Source of the DNA: Aureimonas frigidaquae
GTDB taxonomy: Bacteria > Pseudomonadota > Alphaproteobacteria > Rhizobiales > Rhizobiaceae
DNA length: 64,000 nucleotides
Direction of reading: 5' to 3'
NCBI RefSeq assembly: GCF_001463905.1
Contig: NZ_BBWR01000016.1
Span: 186,001-250,000, forward strand
Below, one piece after another: positions 54,540-64,000 of this stretch; positions within the stretch are counted from its first letter, which is position 1; each line of letters begins with the position of its first letter. The notes below the pieces were generated by a model. That model searched no databases and had not been told where the DNA came from. It was given only the letters and a program-made list of their open reading frames with translations. Both the position numbers and the translations under genes were made by a program.

Positions 54540-55847
54540 TTGAGGGCCGTCCTGCCGCTGCGGACCGCGCCCACCGTGCTTCTGGCCGTATCCGGGGGCG
54601 CTGATTCCACTGCGCTCCTCTGCCTTGCATCGCAGGCCCGCGAGATCCTGCCGGACATTGCCTTCAGCGTCGCCACAGTCGATCACGGATTGCGCCCGGA
54701 GGCCGCTGCGGAAGCGCAATGGGTGGCTGCCTTAAGCGCCCGCCACGGGCTTGAACATCGAACCCTGCGCTGGCGCCCTTCGCAGATCCGGGGCAATCTC
54801 GCCGCTGCCGCGCGGGATGCGCGCTATCGTCTTTTGGCGCAGGAAGCAGCGCGCCTCGGCGCCGCTGCCATCCTCACGGCCCATCACCGCGACGACCAGA
54901 TCGAGACGCATCTTCTGGCTGCCGCCCGGGGCGGGCACGGGCTTCTCCTGGCGGGCATGCGGCCGGTGCGTGCGCTTCGCCCCGGCATCGCGCTGGCCCG
55001 CCCCTTCCTCAACCTGCCGTCCGAGCGCTTGCGCGCGACCCTGACCGCCAAGGGCCAAGGCTGGCTGGAGGATCCGACCAACCGCAACCCCGACTATGCG
55101 CGGGTGCGGGCGCGATTCGCTCTGAACAAGGGCTTGTACAATCGTGCGGAGCTTCTGTGCGCCATCGGCGCAGCGCAGACCCTGCGCGCAGAGCATGATG
55201 CGCAACTGAGCAAGGTCATCGCCGATCTGACCCTGCGGGGCGCCCTCGACATATTGGAGGACGGGATCGTGCAGATCGATGCCGATGCGCTGGCGCTCCA
55301 GGCGGACGCCATCGGGGCGGCCCTGATGGCGCGGGCTGTCACCGCCGCCTCGGGATCGGCCGTCCCGCCGGCTGCGCGGGCCGTGCGGGCGCTTCCGATC
55401 TTCCGGGGTGCATCCGCTGCGACGCTGTCCGGCGCCCGGCTCGTCCGCAACGGCAGCACCTTGTTGATCCACCGCGAATATGGCCGAACGGGGCAGTTTT
55501 CGCTTGAGCCCATGGGGGAGGGCAGCGTCTGGTTCGACCGGCGGTTCATCGTCCGGGCCGTCGGGCCGGGCAGGCTGGCGGCCTTCGGGGCCACGGGGCG
55601 CGGCAATGCGATCAGCCGCACCCTGCCCGTGCTGGTGGGTGCGGACGGCGATATCGCCGCCGCGCATCCGGCCTTGCGCCAGGCTTCCAAGTCCGAGCTG
55701 GACGTTAGGGAGACCGTCGGCTGGCGGCTGACGGCGGACCTTCCGGGCGACCCGCTGGGCCGGCATTGCGCCGAGCGAACACCGAAAATTCAAGTGCCTA
55801 CGTCCAATTTGCCCGAATTGCGCCCTTGCCTGTTGGCAAGCAAATGA
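54540..55847 (+). CDS. tilS: tRNA(Ile)-lysidine synthetase TilS
   Basis: A 435-residue PP-loop enzyme that converts the wobble C of tRNA-Ile(CAU) to lysidine, so it reads AUA. The P-loop is LLAVSGGADSTALL near residue 14, with the second conserved motif TAHHRDDQIETHL near 118. The reading frame is open back into cpoB, but the only sound start is TTG 54540, with GAGG nine bases upstream. Its N-terminus then aligns with short-start TilS proteins. The C-terminal domain is poorly conserved. Confidence 0.9.
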   Translation: MRAVLPLRTAPTVLLAVSGGADSTALLCLASQAREILPDIAFSVATVDHGLRPEAAAEAQWVAALSARHGLEHRTLRWRPSQIRGNLAAAARDARYRLLAQEAARLGAAAILTAHHRDDQIETHLLAAARGGHGLLLAGMRPVRALRPGIALARPFLNLPSERLRATLTAKGQGWLEDPTNRNPDYARVRARFALNKGLYNRAELLCAIGAAQTLRAEHDAQLSKVIADLTLRGALDILEDGIVQIDADALALQADAIGAALMARAVTAASGSAVPPAARAVRALPIFRGASAATLSGARLVRNGSTLLIHREYGRTGQFSLEPMGEGSVWFDRRFIVRAVGPGRLAAFGATGRGNAISRTLPVLVGADGDIAAAHPALRQASKSELDVRETVGWRLTADLPGDPLGRHCAERTPKIQVPTSNLPELRPCLLASK

Positions 55848-55935
55848 CGGATCACTATTTTGACGAGGACGGACAGGCCGTCGCTTCCGGTCCGGTACGA
55901 TCGTGCAGGGCCGCGGCGCTAATCCAGGACGGGTA

Positions 55936-57861
<1,926 letters not shown>

Positions 57862-57887
57862 TTGGACGGCGACTGGGAATGATGATG

Positions 57888-57918
57888 AAGGGCGCTCTTG
57901 GGCGCCCTTTCTTCGTTT
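57888..57918 (+). terminator. Terminator after ftsH
   Basis: AAGGGCGC pairs with GCGCCCTT around a 6-base loop (57888-57909), followed by a T-rich tract to 57918. Confidence 0.8.
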
Positions 57919-58095
57919 TACGGGTCCCTCCAATGTGCAGCCGGGCTACCCTCGCGTCCCAAGGGTTGTATGGTGCTTTCTCGAAGGGCGTGGCGGGAGC
58001 ATGCCGCCGGCATGTTATCCGGTGACATTCTTTTTTACTTTCGGTGTCATTCTGCTTGGCGATAGATGCGCGAAACGGTCGATGGGCAGCGAGAC

Positions 58096-59448
58096 ATGAA
58101 GAAATCCTATTTCGGCACAGACGGCATTCGCGGCCGCGCCAACCAGCATCCGATGACGGCGGAAATCGCCATGAAGGTCGCCATGGCGGCGGGCCTTGCC
58201 TTTCATCGGGGCAGCCACCGCCATCGCGTCGTCATCGGCAAGGATACGCGCCTGTCGGGCTACATGATCGAGAACGCCATGGTGGCAGGGTTCACTGCCG
58301 CCGGGGTGGATGTCTTCCTGGTCGGGCCGATGCCGACGCCGGCCGTCGCCATGCTGACCCGCTCGCTGCGCTGCGACATCGGCGTCATGATCTCCGCCTC
58401 GCACAATCCGTTCGAAGATAACGGCATCAAGCTCTTCGGGCCGGACGGCTACAAGCTGTCCGACGAACTGGAAGCGACGATCGAATCCTTGATCGACGAG
58501 GATCTGAGCCGCCGGCTGGCGGGTGCGGGGCAACTCGGCCGTGCCAAGCGTATCGATGGCGTCCATGACCGCTACATCGAATTTGCCAAGCGCACGCTCC
58601 CGCGTGACTTCACGCTGGATGGCATCCGCGTCGCCATCGACTGCGCGAACGGCGCCGCATACCGCGTGGCGCCCGCCGTCCTGTGGGAGCTCGGCGCCGA
58701 AGTCGTCGCCATCGGCGATGAGCCGAACGGCGTGAACATCAACCTGAATTGCGGCTCTACCAACCCTGTCGCCCTGTCGGCGAAGGTGCGGGAGGTGCGG
58801 GCCGATATCGGCATTGCGCTGGATGGCGATGCGGACCGCGTCCTGATCGTGGACGAAAACGGCGCCATCGTGGATGGCGACCAGCTCATGGCCGTCATCG
58901 GCGAAGCCTGGGCCGAGGAGGGGCGGTTGGCTGCCGGCGGCGTCGTGGCCACGATCATGTCCAATCTCGGGCTCGAGCGCTTCTTTGGCGATCGCGGGAT
59001 CGAGCTTGCCCGCACCAAGGTCGGCGATCGCTATGTCGTGGAGCATATGCGCCAGCATGGCTACAATGTCGGCGGCGAGCAATCCGGTCACATCGTCCTG
59101 TCGGATTTCGGCACGACCGGGGACGGGCTGATCTCCGCATTGCAGTTGCTGGCCGTCGTGGCCCGCAAGGGACAGCCGGTCTCGGAAGCGGCGCGCCGCT
59201 TCGAGCCGGTGCCGCAGGTCTTGAAGAATGTCCGCGTGGGCGGCGGCCGGCCGCTGGAGCGCACCGACGTGCGGGAGGCGATCGACAGCGGACGCGCGCG
59301 CCTGGGTGCCGCCGGGCGCATCGTCATCCGCCCCTCGGGCACCGAGCCCTTGATCCGGGTCATGGCGGAAGGGGACGACGAGCGCCTCGTCAACGACGTC
59401 GTGGACGATATCGTCGGCGTTCTGAAGAGCGAGCAGCAGGCCGCCTGA
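58096..59448 (+). CDS. glmM: Phosphoglucosamine mutase GlmM
   Basis: A 450-residue alpha-D-phosphohexomutase that converts glucosamine-6-phosphate to glucosamine-1-phosphate for peptidoglycan and lipid A. The phospho-Ser loop is [13 protein letters not shown] near residue 102, the metal loop [12 protein letters not shown] near 240, the sugar loop GGEQSGH near 325 and the phosphate loop [12 protein letters not shown] near 415. ATG 58096 ([13 protein letters not shown]) is the family start. It follows the ftsH terminator, so it likely has its own promoter. Confidence 0.97.
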   Translation: MKKSYFGTDGIRGRANQHPMTAEIAMKVAMAAGLAFHRGSHRHRVVIGKDTRLSGYMIENAMVAGFTAAGVDVFLVGPMPTPAVAMLTRSLRCDIGVMISASHNPFEDNGIKLFGPDGYKLSDELEATIESLIDEDLSRRLAGAGQLGRAKRIDGVHDRYIEFAKRTLPRDFTLDGIRVAIDCANGAAYRVAPAVLWELGAEVVAIGDEPNGVNINLNCGSTNPVALSAKVREVRADIGIALDGDADRVLIVDENGAIVDGDQLMAVIGEAWAEEGRLAAGGVVATIMSNLGLERFFGDRGIELARTKVGDRYVVEHMRQHGYNVGGEQSGHIVLSDFGTTGDGLISALQLLAVVARKGQPVSEAARRFEPVPQVLKNVRVGGGRPLERTDVREAIDSGRARLGAAGRIVIRPSGTEPLIRVMAEGDDERLVNDVVDDIVGVLKSEQQAA

Positions 59449-59519
59449 GCGCGGTTCAGCTTGGGGCAGGGCTGCCTCGATAGGTTGATCTCCGAACAGA
59501 AGCGGAGTGAAGCCCGGAC

Positions 59520-60266
59520 ATGAAGCGCAGCCTGCCAGTTCTCGCCATACTCGTCTGCGTGGGCGGGGCGCATGCCAGCGACCTTTCCGCCGCGCCCGAC
59601 ATCGGCGCAAGCATCGGGGCCGATACGGGTTGGTACGGTCGGATCGATGCCGCCCATACGCTTGCCGACGATGCGGACCGGCTGGGCGGCTTCGTGGGCG
59701 GCACCAGCCTGACCGGCTTCCTGGACAATGGCACGGCGCTCATGGGAGGCGTCGGCATCGGATACAAATTCACCGATATCTGGCGCGCCGACGTGACGGC
59801 GCGTTACGGCAGTGACGACGTGAATGGCGGCGCGGACGCCGCCGCCCTGTGCGGTGCGGGCTGCAGCCTCGAAGCGCTCGCACGCCGCGAGACGGTCGAT
59901 CTCGACTTCAACCTCTATGCCGATCTCGGCACCATCATGGGCGTGACCCCCTATGTCGGCGCCGGCATCGGCCTTGGCCATGTCAGCTACGAGGCACCGG
60001 CTGCCGGCCTGTGCGGCACTGGGGGCTGCGTCGAACGTCTGCCGGTGTCCGGCGGAGATGGCTGGCGGACCAACTGGTCGCTCATGGCCGGGGCGGCCTA
60101 TGGGATCACGGAGCGTGTTCTCGTCGATCTCGGCTACCGTTACACCTATTCGGACGATGGCGATCTCCTGACGGCAAGCCTGCCCGATGGCAGCAGCCTT
60201 GCGCTGAAGGACGATGGGTCGGAGCGCCACATGGTCACGCTCGGATTGCGGCTGCGGTTCGACTAA
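59520..60266 (+). CDS. Outer membrane beta-barrel protein (opacity/Omp25-like)
   Basis: A 248-residue protein with signal peptide (SLPVLAILVCVGGAHA) and alternating hydrophobic strands typical of an eight-stranded OmpA/Opa-type barrel. It ends LGLRLRFD, with an aromatic penultimate position recognised by the BAM complex. It contains four Cys in two close pairs (CGAGC and CGTGGC), presumably loop disulfides. It resembles the Omp25/Omp31-like porin family of Rhizobiales. It lies 71 bases after glmM. Confidence 0.82.
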   Translation: MKRSLPVLAILVCVGGAHASDLSAAPDIGASIGADTGWYGRIDAAHTLADDADRLGGFVGGTSLTGFLDNGTALMGGVGIGYKFTDIWRADVTARYGSDDVNGGADAAALCGAGCSLEALARRETVDLDFNLYADLGTIMGVTPYVGAGIGLGHVSYEAPAAGLCGTGGCVERLPVSGGDGWRTNWSLMAGAAYGITERVLVDLGYRYTYSDDGDLLTASLPDGSSLALKDDGSERHMVTLGLRLRFD

Positions 60267-60337
60267 GACAAAAAGTGTGAAGGATGCACCTTTCGCCGCT
60301 TGACTGTGTCGGGCGGGGGGCTTAGCACCGTCAGTGG

Positions 60338-60382
60338 GACACGCCTCCCCAACGAGGCGCTTCTATCTGAGAGGGTAGCTTT
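60338..60382 (+). ncRNA. serC leader RNA motif
   Basis: Two adjacent small stem-loops lie directly before the serC start: CGCCTC/GAGGCG at 60342-60359 around CCCAAC, and CTATC/GGTAG at 60363-60378. This matches the serC motif described upstream of serC in alphaproteobacteria, a candidate cis-regulatory RNA whose ligand I do not know. The second stem overlaps the ribosome site, so translational control is plausible. Confidence 0.65.
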
Positions 60383-61558
60383 ATGGCTCCGATCGCCAAA
60401 CCGGCCGCACGCCCGGCCAATCCCCGTTTCTCGTCTGGCCCCTGCGCCAAGCGTCCCGGTTGGACGCTGGATGCGCTGTCTGATGCGGCTTTGGGCCGCT
60501 CGCACCGCGCCAAGCTCGGCAAGGCGAAGCTTCTACAAGCTATCGACGATACGCGCGCCGTGCTTGGCGTGCCCGCCGACTATCGCATCGGCATCGTCCC
60601 GGCATCCGATACGGGTGCCGTCGAGATGGCCATGTGGTCCCTCCTGGGCGCGCGGCCCGTGGACATGCTAGCCTGGGAAAGCTTCGGCGCCGGCTGGGTG
60701 ACCGATGTGGTCAAGCAGCTCAAGCTCGCCGATGCCCGCGTGCTCGAAGCGCCCTACGGATCGATCGTCGATTTTGCCGATGTCGATTTCGATCATGATG
60801 TCGTCTTCACCTGGAATGGAACGACATCCGGCGTTCGCGTTCCCAATGGCGATGCGATACCGGCCGACCGCGCCGGGCTGACCATCTGCGACGCAACCTC
60901 GGCGGCCTTCGCCCAGGATCTGCCCTATGACAAGCTCGACGTCGTCACCTTCTCCTGGCAGAAGGTGCTGGGCGGCGAGGCGGCGCACGGCGTCATCATC
61001 CTGAGCCCGCGTGCCGTCGAACGGCTGCTGACCTATAAGCCGGCCTGGCCGCTGCCAAAGCTGTTCCGCATGACCTCTGGCGGAAAGCTCAGCGAAGGCA
61101 TCTTCAAGGGCGAGACGATCAACACGCCCTCCATGCTCTGCGTTGAGGATTACCTCGACGCGCTGGGCTGGGCCAAGTCGATCGGCGGGCTGGAAGGGCT
61201 GAAGGCCCGCGCCAACGCCAATCTGGCGGAGATCGAGGCCTTCGTGGCGGCAAACGACTGGATCGACTTTCTGGCGCAGGATGCGGCGATCCGATCGAAC
61301 ACATCGGTCTGCCTGACCTTCACGGCGCCGGAAATCGTGGCCCTGCCGAAAGAGCAGCAGGATGCTTTCGCCAAGGGCGTCGCCGCGCTTCTGGAGAAGG
61401 AAGGCGTCGCACTCGACATCGGCGCCTATCGCGATGCACCTCCGGGGCTGCGCATCTGGGCCGGTGCTACGGTCGAAACCGCCGATATCGCGGCACTCAT
61501 GCCGTGGCTCGCCTATGCCTATGAGGCACAACGGACGACGCTGGCAACGGCCGCCTGA
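60383..61558 (+). CDS. serC: Phosphoserine aminotransferase (alphaproteobacterial type)
   Basis: A 391-residue PLP enzyme converting 3-phosphohydroxypyruvate and glutamate to phosphoserine. The start region [18 protein letters not shown] is typical of the alphaproteobacterial SerC subgroup. The PLP Lys is in [16 protein letters not shown] near residue 194, with [10 protein letters not shown] before it. With serA downstream it provides two of three serine-synthesis steps; no serB is in the window. Confidence 0.95.
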   Translation: MAPIAKPAARPANPRFSSGPCAKRPGWTLDALSDAALGRSHRAKLGKAKLLQAIDDTRAVLGVPADYRIGIVPASDTGAVEMAMWSLLGARPVDMLAWESFGAGWVTDVVKQLKLADARVLEAPYGSIVDFADVDFDHDVVFTWNGTTSGVRVPNGDAIPADRAGLTICDATSAAFAQDLPYDKLDVVTFSWQKVLGGEAAHGVIILSPRAVERLLTYKPAWPLPKLFRMTSGGKLSEGIFKGETINTPSMLCVEDYLDALGWAKSIGGLEGLKARANANLAEIEAFVAANDWIDFLAQDAAIRSNTSVCLTFTAPEIVALPKEQQDAFAKGVAALLEKEGVALDIGAYRDAPPGLRIWAGATVETADIAALMPWLAYAYEAQRTTLATAA

Positions 61559-61577
61559 GGGCAGCCGGCAACGGCGC

Positions 61578-61596
61578 GGGGCGGCAAGGCTGCCCC
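61578..61596 (+). terminator. Hairpin between serC and serA
   Basis: GGGGCGGC pairs with GCTGCCCC (one G-U) around AAG, 20 bases after the serC stop. It may reduce read-through into serA. Confidence 0.45.
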
Positions 61597-61673
61597 GTCA
61601 TCCGCTATCTTTATGATCCGATCTTCATTTTCAGGGGCGGCCCGGGCCGTCACCACAACGTCAGGTTATAGCC

Positions 61674-63263
61674 ATGGCTCGCGTACTCGTATCCGACAAA
61701 CTGTCCAAGACAGCCGTCCAGATTTTCAAGGACCGCGGGGTCGAGGTCGACTATCTGCCGGACCTCGGCAAGGACAAGGAAAAGCTCCTCGAGGTGATCG
61801 GCCAGTATGACGGCCTTGCCATCCGTTCCGCCACCAAGGTGACGGAAAAGGTGATCGAGGCGGCCGGCAAGCTCAAGGTCATCGGGCGTGCCGGTATCGG
61901 TGTCGACAATGTCGACATACCGGCTGCGAGCCGCAAGGGCATCATCGTGATGAACACGCCCTTCGGCAACTCGATCACCACGGCGGAGCATGCCGTGGCG
62001 ATGATGTTCGCCGTGGCACGCCAGCTCCCTGCCGCCGATGCCTCGACCCAGGCCGGCAAGTGGGAAAAGAACCGCTTCATGGGTGTGGAGATCACCGGCA
62101 AGACGCTCGGCATCATCGGTTGCGGCAATATCGGCGCCATCGTCGCCGCGCGCGGCGTGGGGCTGAAGATGCGCGTCATCGCCTTCGATCCCTTCCTGTC
62201 GGCGGAGCGGGCGGCGAATATGGGCATCGAGAAGGTCGAGCTCGAGGAGCTGTTCCGCCGCGCGGACTTCATCACCTTGCACACGCCGCTGACCGACAAG
62301 ACCCGCAACATCATCGACGCGGCGTCCATCGCCAGCATGAAGGACGGCGTGCGCATCATCAATTGCGCGCGCGGCGGGCTGATCGTCGAGCAGGATCTGG
62401 CGGACGCGATCCGCTCGGGTAAGGTGGCTGGCGCGGGCATCGATGTCTTCGAGGTCGAGCCGGCGACGGACAGCCCGCTCTTCGGGCTGGACAACGTCGT
62501 GTGCACGCCGCATCTCGGCGCATCGACGACCGAGGCGCAGGAGAATGTCGCCTTGCAGGTCGCCGAGCAGATGGCCGACTACCTGACCAAGGGGGCGGTG
62601 TCCAACGCGCTGAACATGCCTTCCATCACCGCCGAGGAAGCTCCGATCCTGACGCCCTATGTCAAGCTTGCCGAGATCCTCGGAAGCTTCGCGGGGCAGC
62701 TGACGGACGAGCCCATCCTGGAGGTCGAGATCCTGTTCGACGGCGCCCCCGCCGGCATGAACACGCGCGCTCTGACATCCGCCGCCCTGGCGGGGCTCCT
62801 GAAGCCGCAGATGCAGACCGTTAACATGGTTTCCGCGCCCTTGATGGCCAAGGAGCGCGGGATCGCGGTTTCCGAAGTGCGCCGCGACAAGTCGGGCGTC
62901 TTCGACGGCTATGTGCAGCTGACGGTCAAGACCGATAAGCAGAGCCGCTCGGTTGCGGGGACCTGCTTCTCCGACGGCAAGCCGCGCTTCATCATGATCA
63001 AGGGCATCAGCATGGAAGCCGAAGTCGGCCGTCACATGCTCTACACCGCCAATCGGGACATTCCCGGCGTCATCGGTGAGCTCGGCATGACCTTCGGCCG
63101 CAATGGAATCAACATCGCCAATTTCCATCTGGGCCGCGATCATGAGGGCGGCAGCGCGATCGCGCTCCTGTATCTCGATGCGCCGCTGGACGAGGCCTTC
63201 CTGAACGAGGTGCGCCAGTTGAACGCGATCGGCCAGGCGAAGCTCCTGTCCTTCGACGTCTGA
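61674..63263 (+). CDS. serA: D-3-phosphoglycerate dehydrogenase
   Basis: A 529-residue long-form enzyme that oxidises 3-phosphoglycerate in the first step of serine synthesis. The NAD motif is GIIGCGNIGAIVA near residue 146, active-site residues lie in NCARGGLIVEQDL near 232 and TPHLGASTTEAQEN near 280. The C-terminal part holds the intervening domain and an ACT domain (IPGVIGELGMTFGRNGINIANFH near residue 462), which may sense serine. It follows serC by 115 bases. Confidence 0.97.
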   Translation: MARVLVSDKLSKTAVQIFKDRGVEVDYLPDLGKDKEKLLEVIGQYDGLAIRSATKVTEKVIEAAGKLKVIGRAGIGVDNVDIPAASRKGIIVMNTPFGNSITTAEHAVAMMFAVARQLPAADASTQAGKWEKNRFMGVEITGKTLGIIGCGNIGAIVAARGVGLKMRVIAFDPFLSAERAANMGIEKVELEELFRRADFITLHTPLTDKTRNIIDAASIASMKDGVRIINCARGGLIVEQDLADAIRSGKVAGAGIDVFEVEPATDSPLFGLDNVVCTPHLGASTTEAQENVALQVAEQMADYLTKGAVSNALNMPSITAEEAPILTPYVKLAEILGSFAGQLTDEPILEVEILFDGAPAGMNTRALTSAALAGLLKPQMQTVNMVSAPLMAKERGIAVSEVRRDKSGVFDGYVQLTVKTDKQSRSVAGTCFSDGKPRFIMIKGISMEAEVGRHMLYTANRDIPGVIGELGMTFGRNGINIANFHLGRDHEGGSAIALLYLDAPLDEAFLNEVRQLNAIGQAKLLSFDV

Positions 63264-63292
63264 GGCATCTGCCAAAACCATCGGCATCACGA

Positions 63293-63313
63293 AGGGCGCC
63301 GGCGGCGCCCTTT
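63293..63313 (+). terminator. Terminator after serA
   Basis: AAGGGCGCC pairs perfectly with GGCGCCCTT around GGC, followed by TTGT. Confidence 0.7.
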
Positions 63314-63483
63314 GTCATGTGCGGGCGTCCACGGAATTGAGTGCTCGCATACGCGGCGGGCATTCTCTATAGTCCCGCGCGTTTGTGGGGCTGGCGCGAC
63401 GCGCATGCCCAACAGCGCGCCCACGGGTCACGGGGCCGCTCCCATACCAAGATCAAGGGCCGAGGTCGCCCGCAGGAGAATGC

Positions 63484-64000
63484 ATGGGTAATTGTGTTGT
63501 CGTCGGATCCCAGTGGGGAGACGAAGGGAAGGGCAAGATCGTCGACTGGCTCTCCGAGCGGGCCGACGTGGTCGTGCGGTTCCAGGGCGGGCACAATGCC
63601 GGACATACTCTGGTGGTGGACGGCACCAGCTACAAGCTTTCGCTGCTGCCATCCGGCGTGGCCCGCAAGGGTAAGCTCTCGGTCATCGGCAACGGTGTCG
63701 TCTTCGACCCGCACGCCTTTGTGGCCGAGCGCCGCCGGCTGGAAGGCCAGGGGCTTTCCATCTCTCCCCAAAGCCTGCGCATTGCCGACAACGCCGCACT
63801 GATCCTGTCGCTTCACCGCGAACTCGATGCCATCCGCGAGAATGCCGCAGGCGGCACGAAGATCGGTACGACCAAGCGGGGCATCGGCCCGGCCTACGAG
63901 GACAAGGTCGGCCGCCGCGCCATCCGCGTCATGGACCTGGCGGAGCCGGACGCGCTGCCGGAACGGATCGAGCGCCTGCTCGCCCATCACAACCCGCTGC
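63484..64000 (+). CDS. purA: Adenylosuccinate synthetase, N-terminal part (cut by window end)
   Basis: The frame runs from ATG 63484 to the window edge (172 codons seen). [19 protein letters not shown] at the start is the GTP-binding P-loop of PurA, followed by [12 protein letters not shown] near residue 35 and [14 protein letters not shown] near 125, which bind IMP. The enzyme joins IMP and aspartate in AMP synthesis. AGGAG precedes the start by 6 bases. It follows serA after a terminator. Confidence 0.96.
   Translation, partial: MGNCVVVGSQWGDEGKGKIVDWLSERADVVVRFQGGHNAGHTLVVDGTSYKLSLLPSGVARKGKLSVIGNGVVFDPHAFVAERRRLEGQGLSISPQSLRIADNAALILSLHRELDAIRENAAGGTKIGTTKRGIGPAYEDKVGRRAIRVMDLAEPDALPERIERLLAHHNPL

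Overview
The window is about 64 kb of GC-rich, gene-dense chromosome from an alphaproteobacterium, most likely a Hyphomicrobiales (Rhizobiales) member; an Aureimonas/Aurantimonadaceae-type relative is my guess, not a demonstrated assignment. The evidence is an acpXL-centred very-long-chain lipid A acyl cluster, a class I lysyl-tRNA synthetase, a PodJ-like coiled-coil/SEL1 protein, a 6S RNA between zapA and the 5-formyltetrahydrofolate cyclo-ligase gene, a serC leader motif, and a ruvCAB-ybgC-tolQRAB-pal-cpoB-tilS-ftsH-glmM run. Apart from the left edge it reads as core chromosome. I saw no insertion sequence, prophage or CRISPR array.

Layout. 1-950: the 5' end of a polysaccharide-type ABC-2 permease gene running off the left edge, then about 640 bp of AT-richer DNA without a convincing gene, then tRNA-Lys(CTT). 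This looks like an accessory-region boundary at a tRNA. 1.2-5.5 kb: aldehyde dehydrogenase, DUF1194 protein, YbhN-like membrane protein, a 49-residue entericidin-type lipoprotein and an orphan receiver protein. 5.6-10.4 kb: lipid A long-chain cluster (acpXL, two ketosynthase-like genes, a reductase, an acyltransferase) without the fabZ gene normally found in it. 10.4-20.8 kb: single genes (YbaK, DUF72, ArsC-like, DMT transporter, L,D-transpeptidase, solute-binding protein, lysK, degenerate nuclease, HTH regulator, BrkB) and several very small genes. 20.8-26.0 kb: beta-oxidation operon. 26.2-30.6 kb: PodJ-like protein, TauE/SafE exporter and its TIGR02186 partner. 30.6-37.6 kb: three of the four ligase-associated DNA-repair genes, split by YitT and methyltransferase genes. 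37.7-41.6 kb: gap/pgk operon and divergent DUF4164-zapA. 41.7-46.0 kb: 6S RNA, folate enzyme, CAP protein, YmdB-like phosphoesterase, YebC, serine hydrolase. 46.1-59.4 kb: RuvCAB, Tol-Pal, tilS, ftsH, glmM. 59.5-64 kb: outer-membrane barrel, serC, serA, and purA cut by the window end.

Many genes act on the envelope and cell division: lipid A acylation, L,D-crosslinks, Tol-Pal, ZapA, PodJ, FtsH, GlmM and an outer-membrane barrel. Serine synthesis (serC, serA) and central glycolysis (gap, pgk) form separate units.

The regulatory signals most worth checking are two perfect DnaA boxes plus two GANTC sites just upstream of a 50-codon gene, CtrA-like TTAA-type motifs ahead of podJ, tolQ and pal, and GGAAC-type (EcfG/RpoE2-like) promoter candidates ahead of the entericidin gene, brkB and a 41-codon membrane-protein gene. 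All were found by eye and are unscored.
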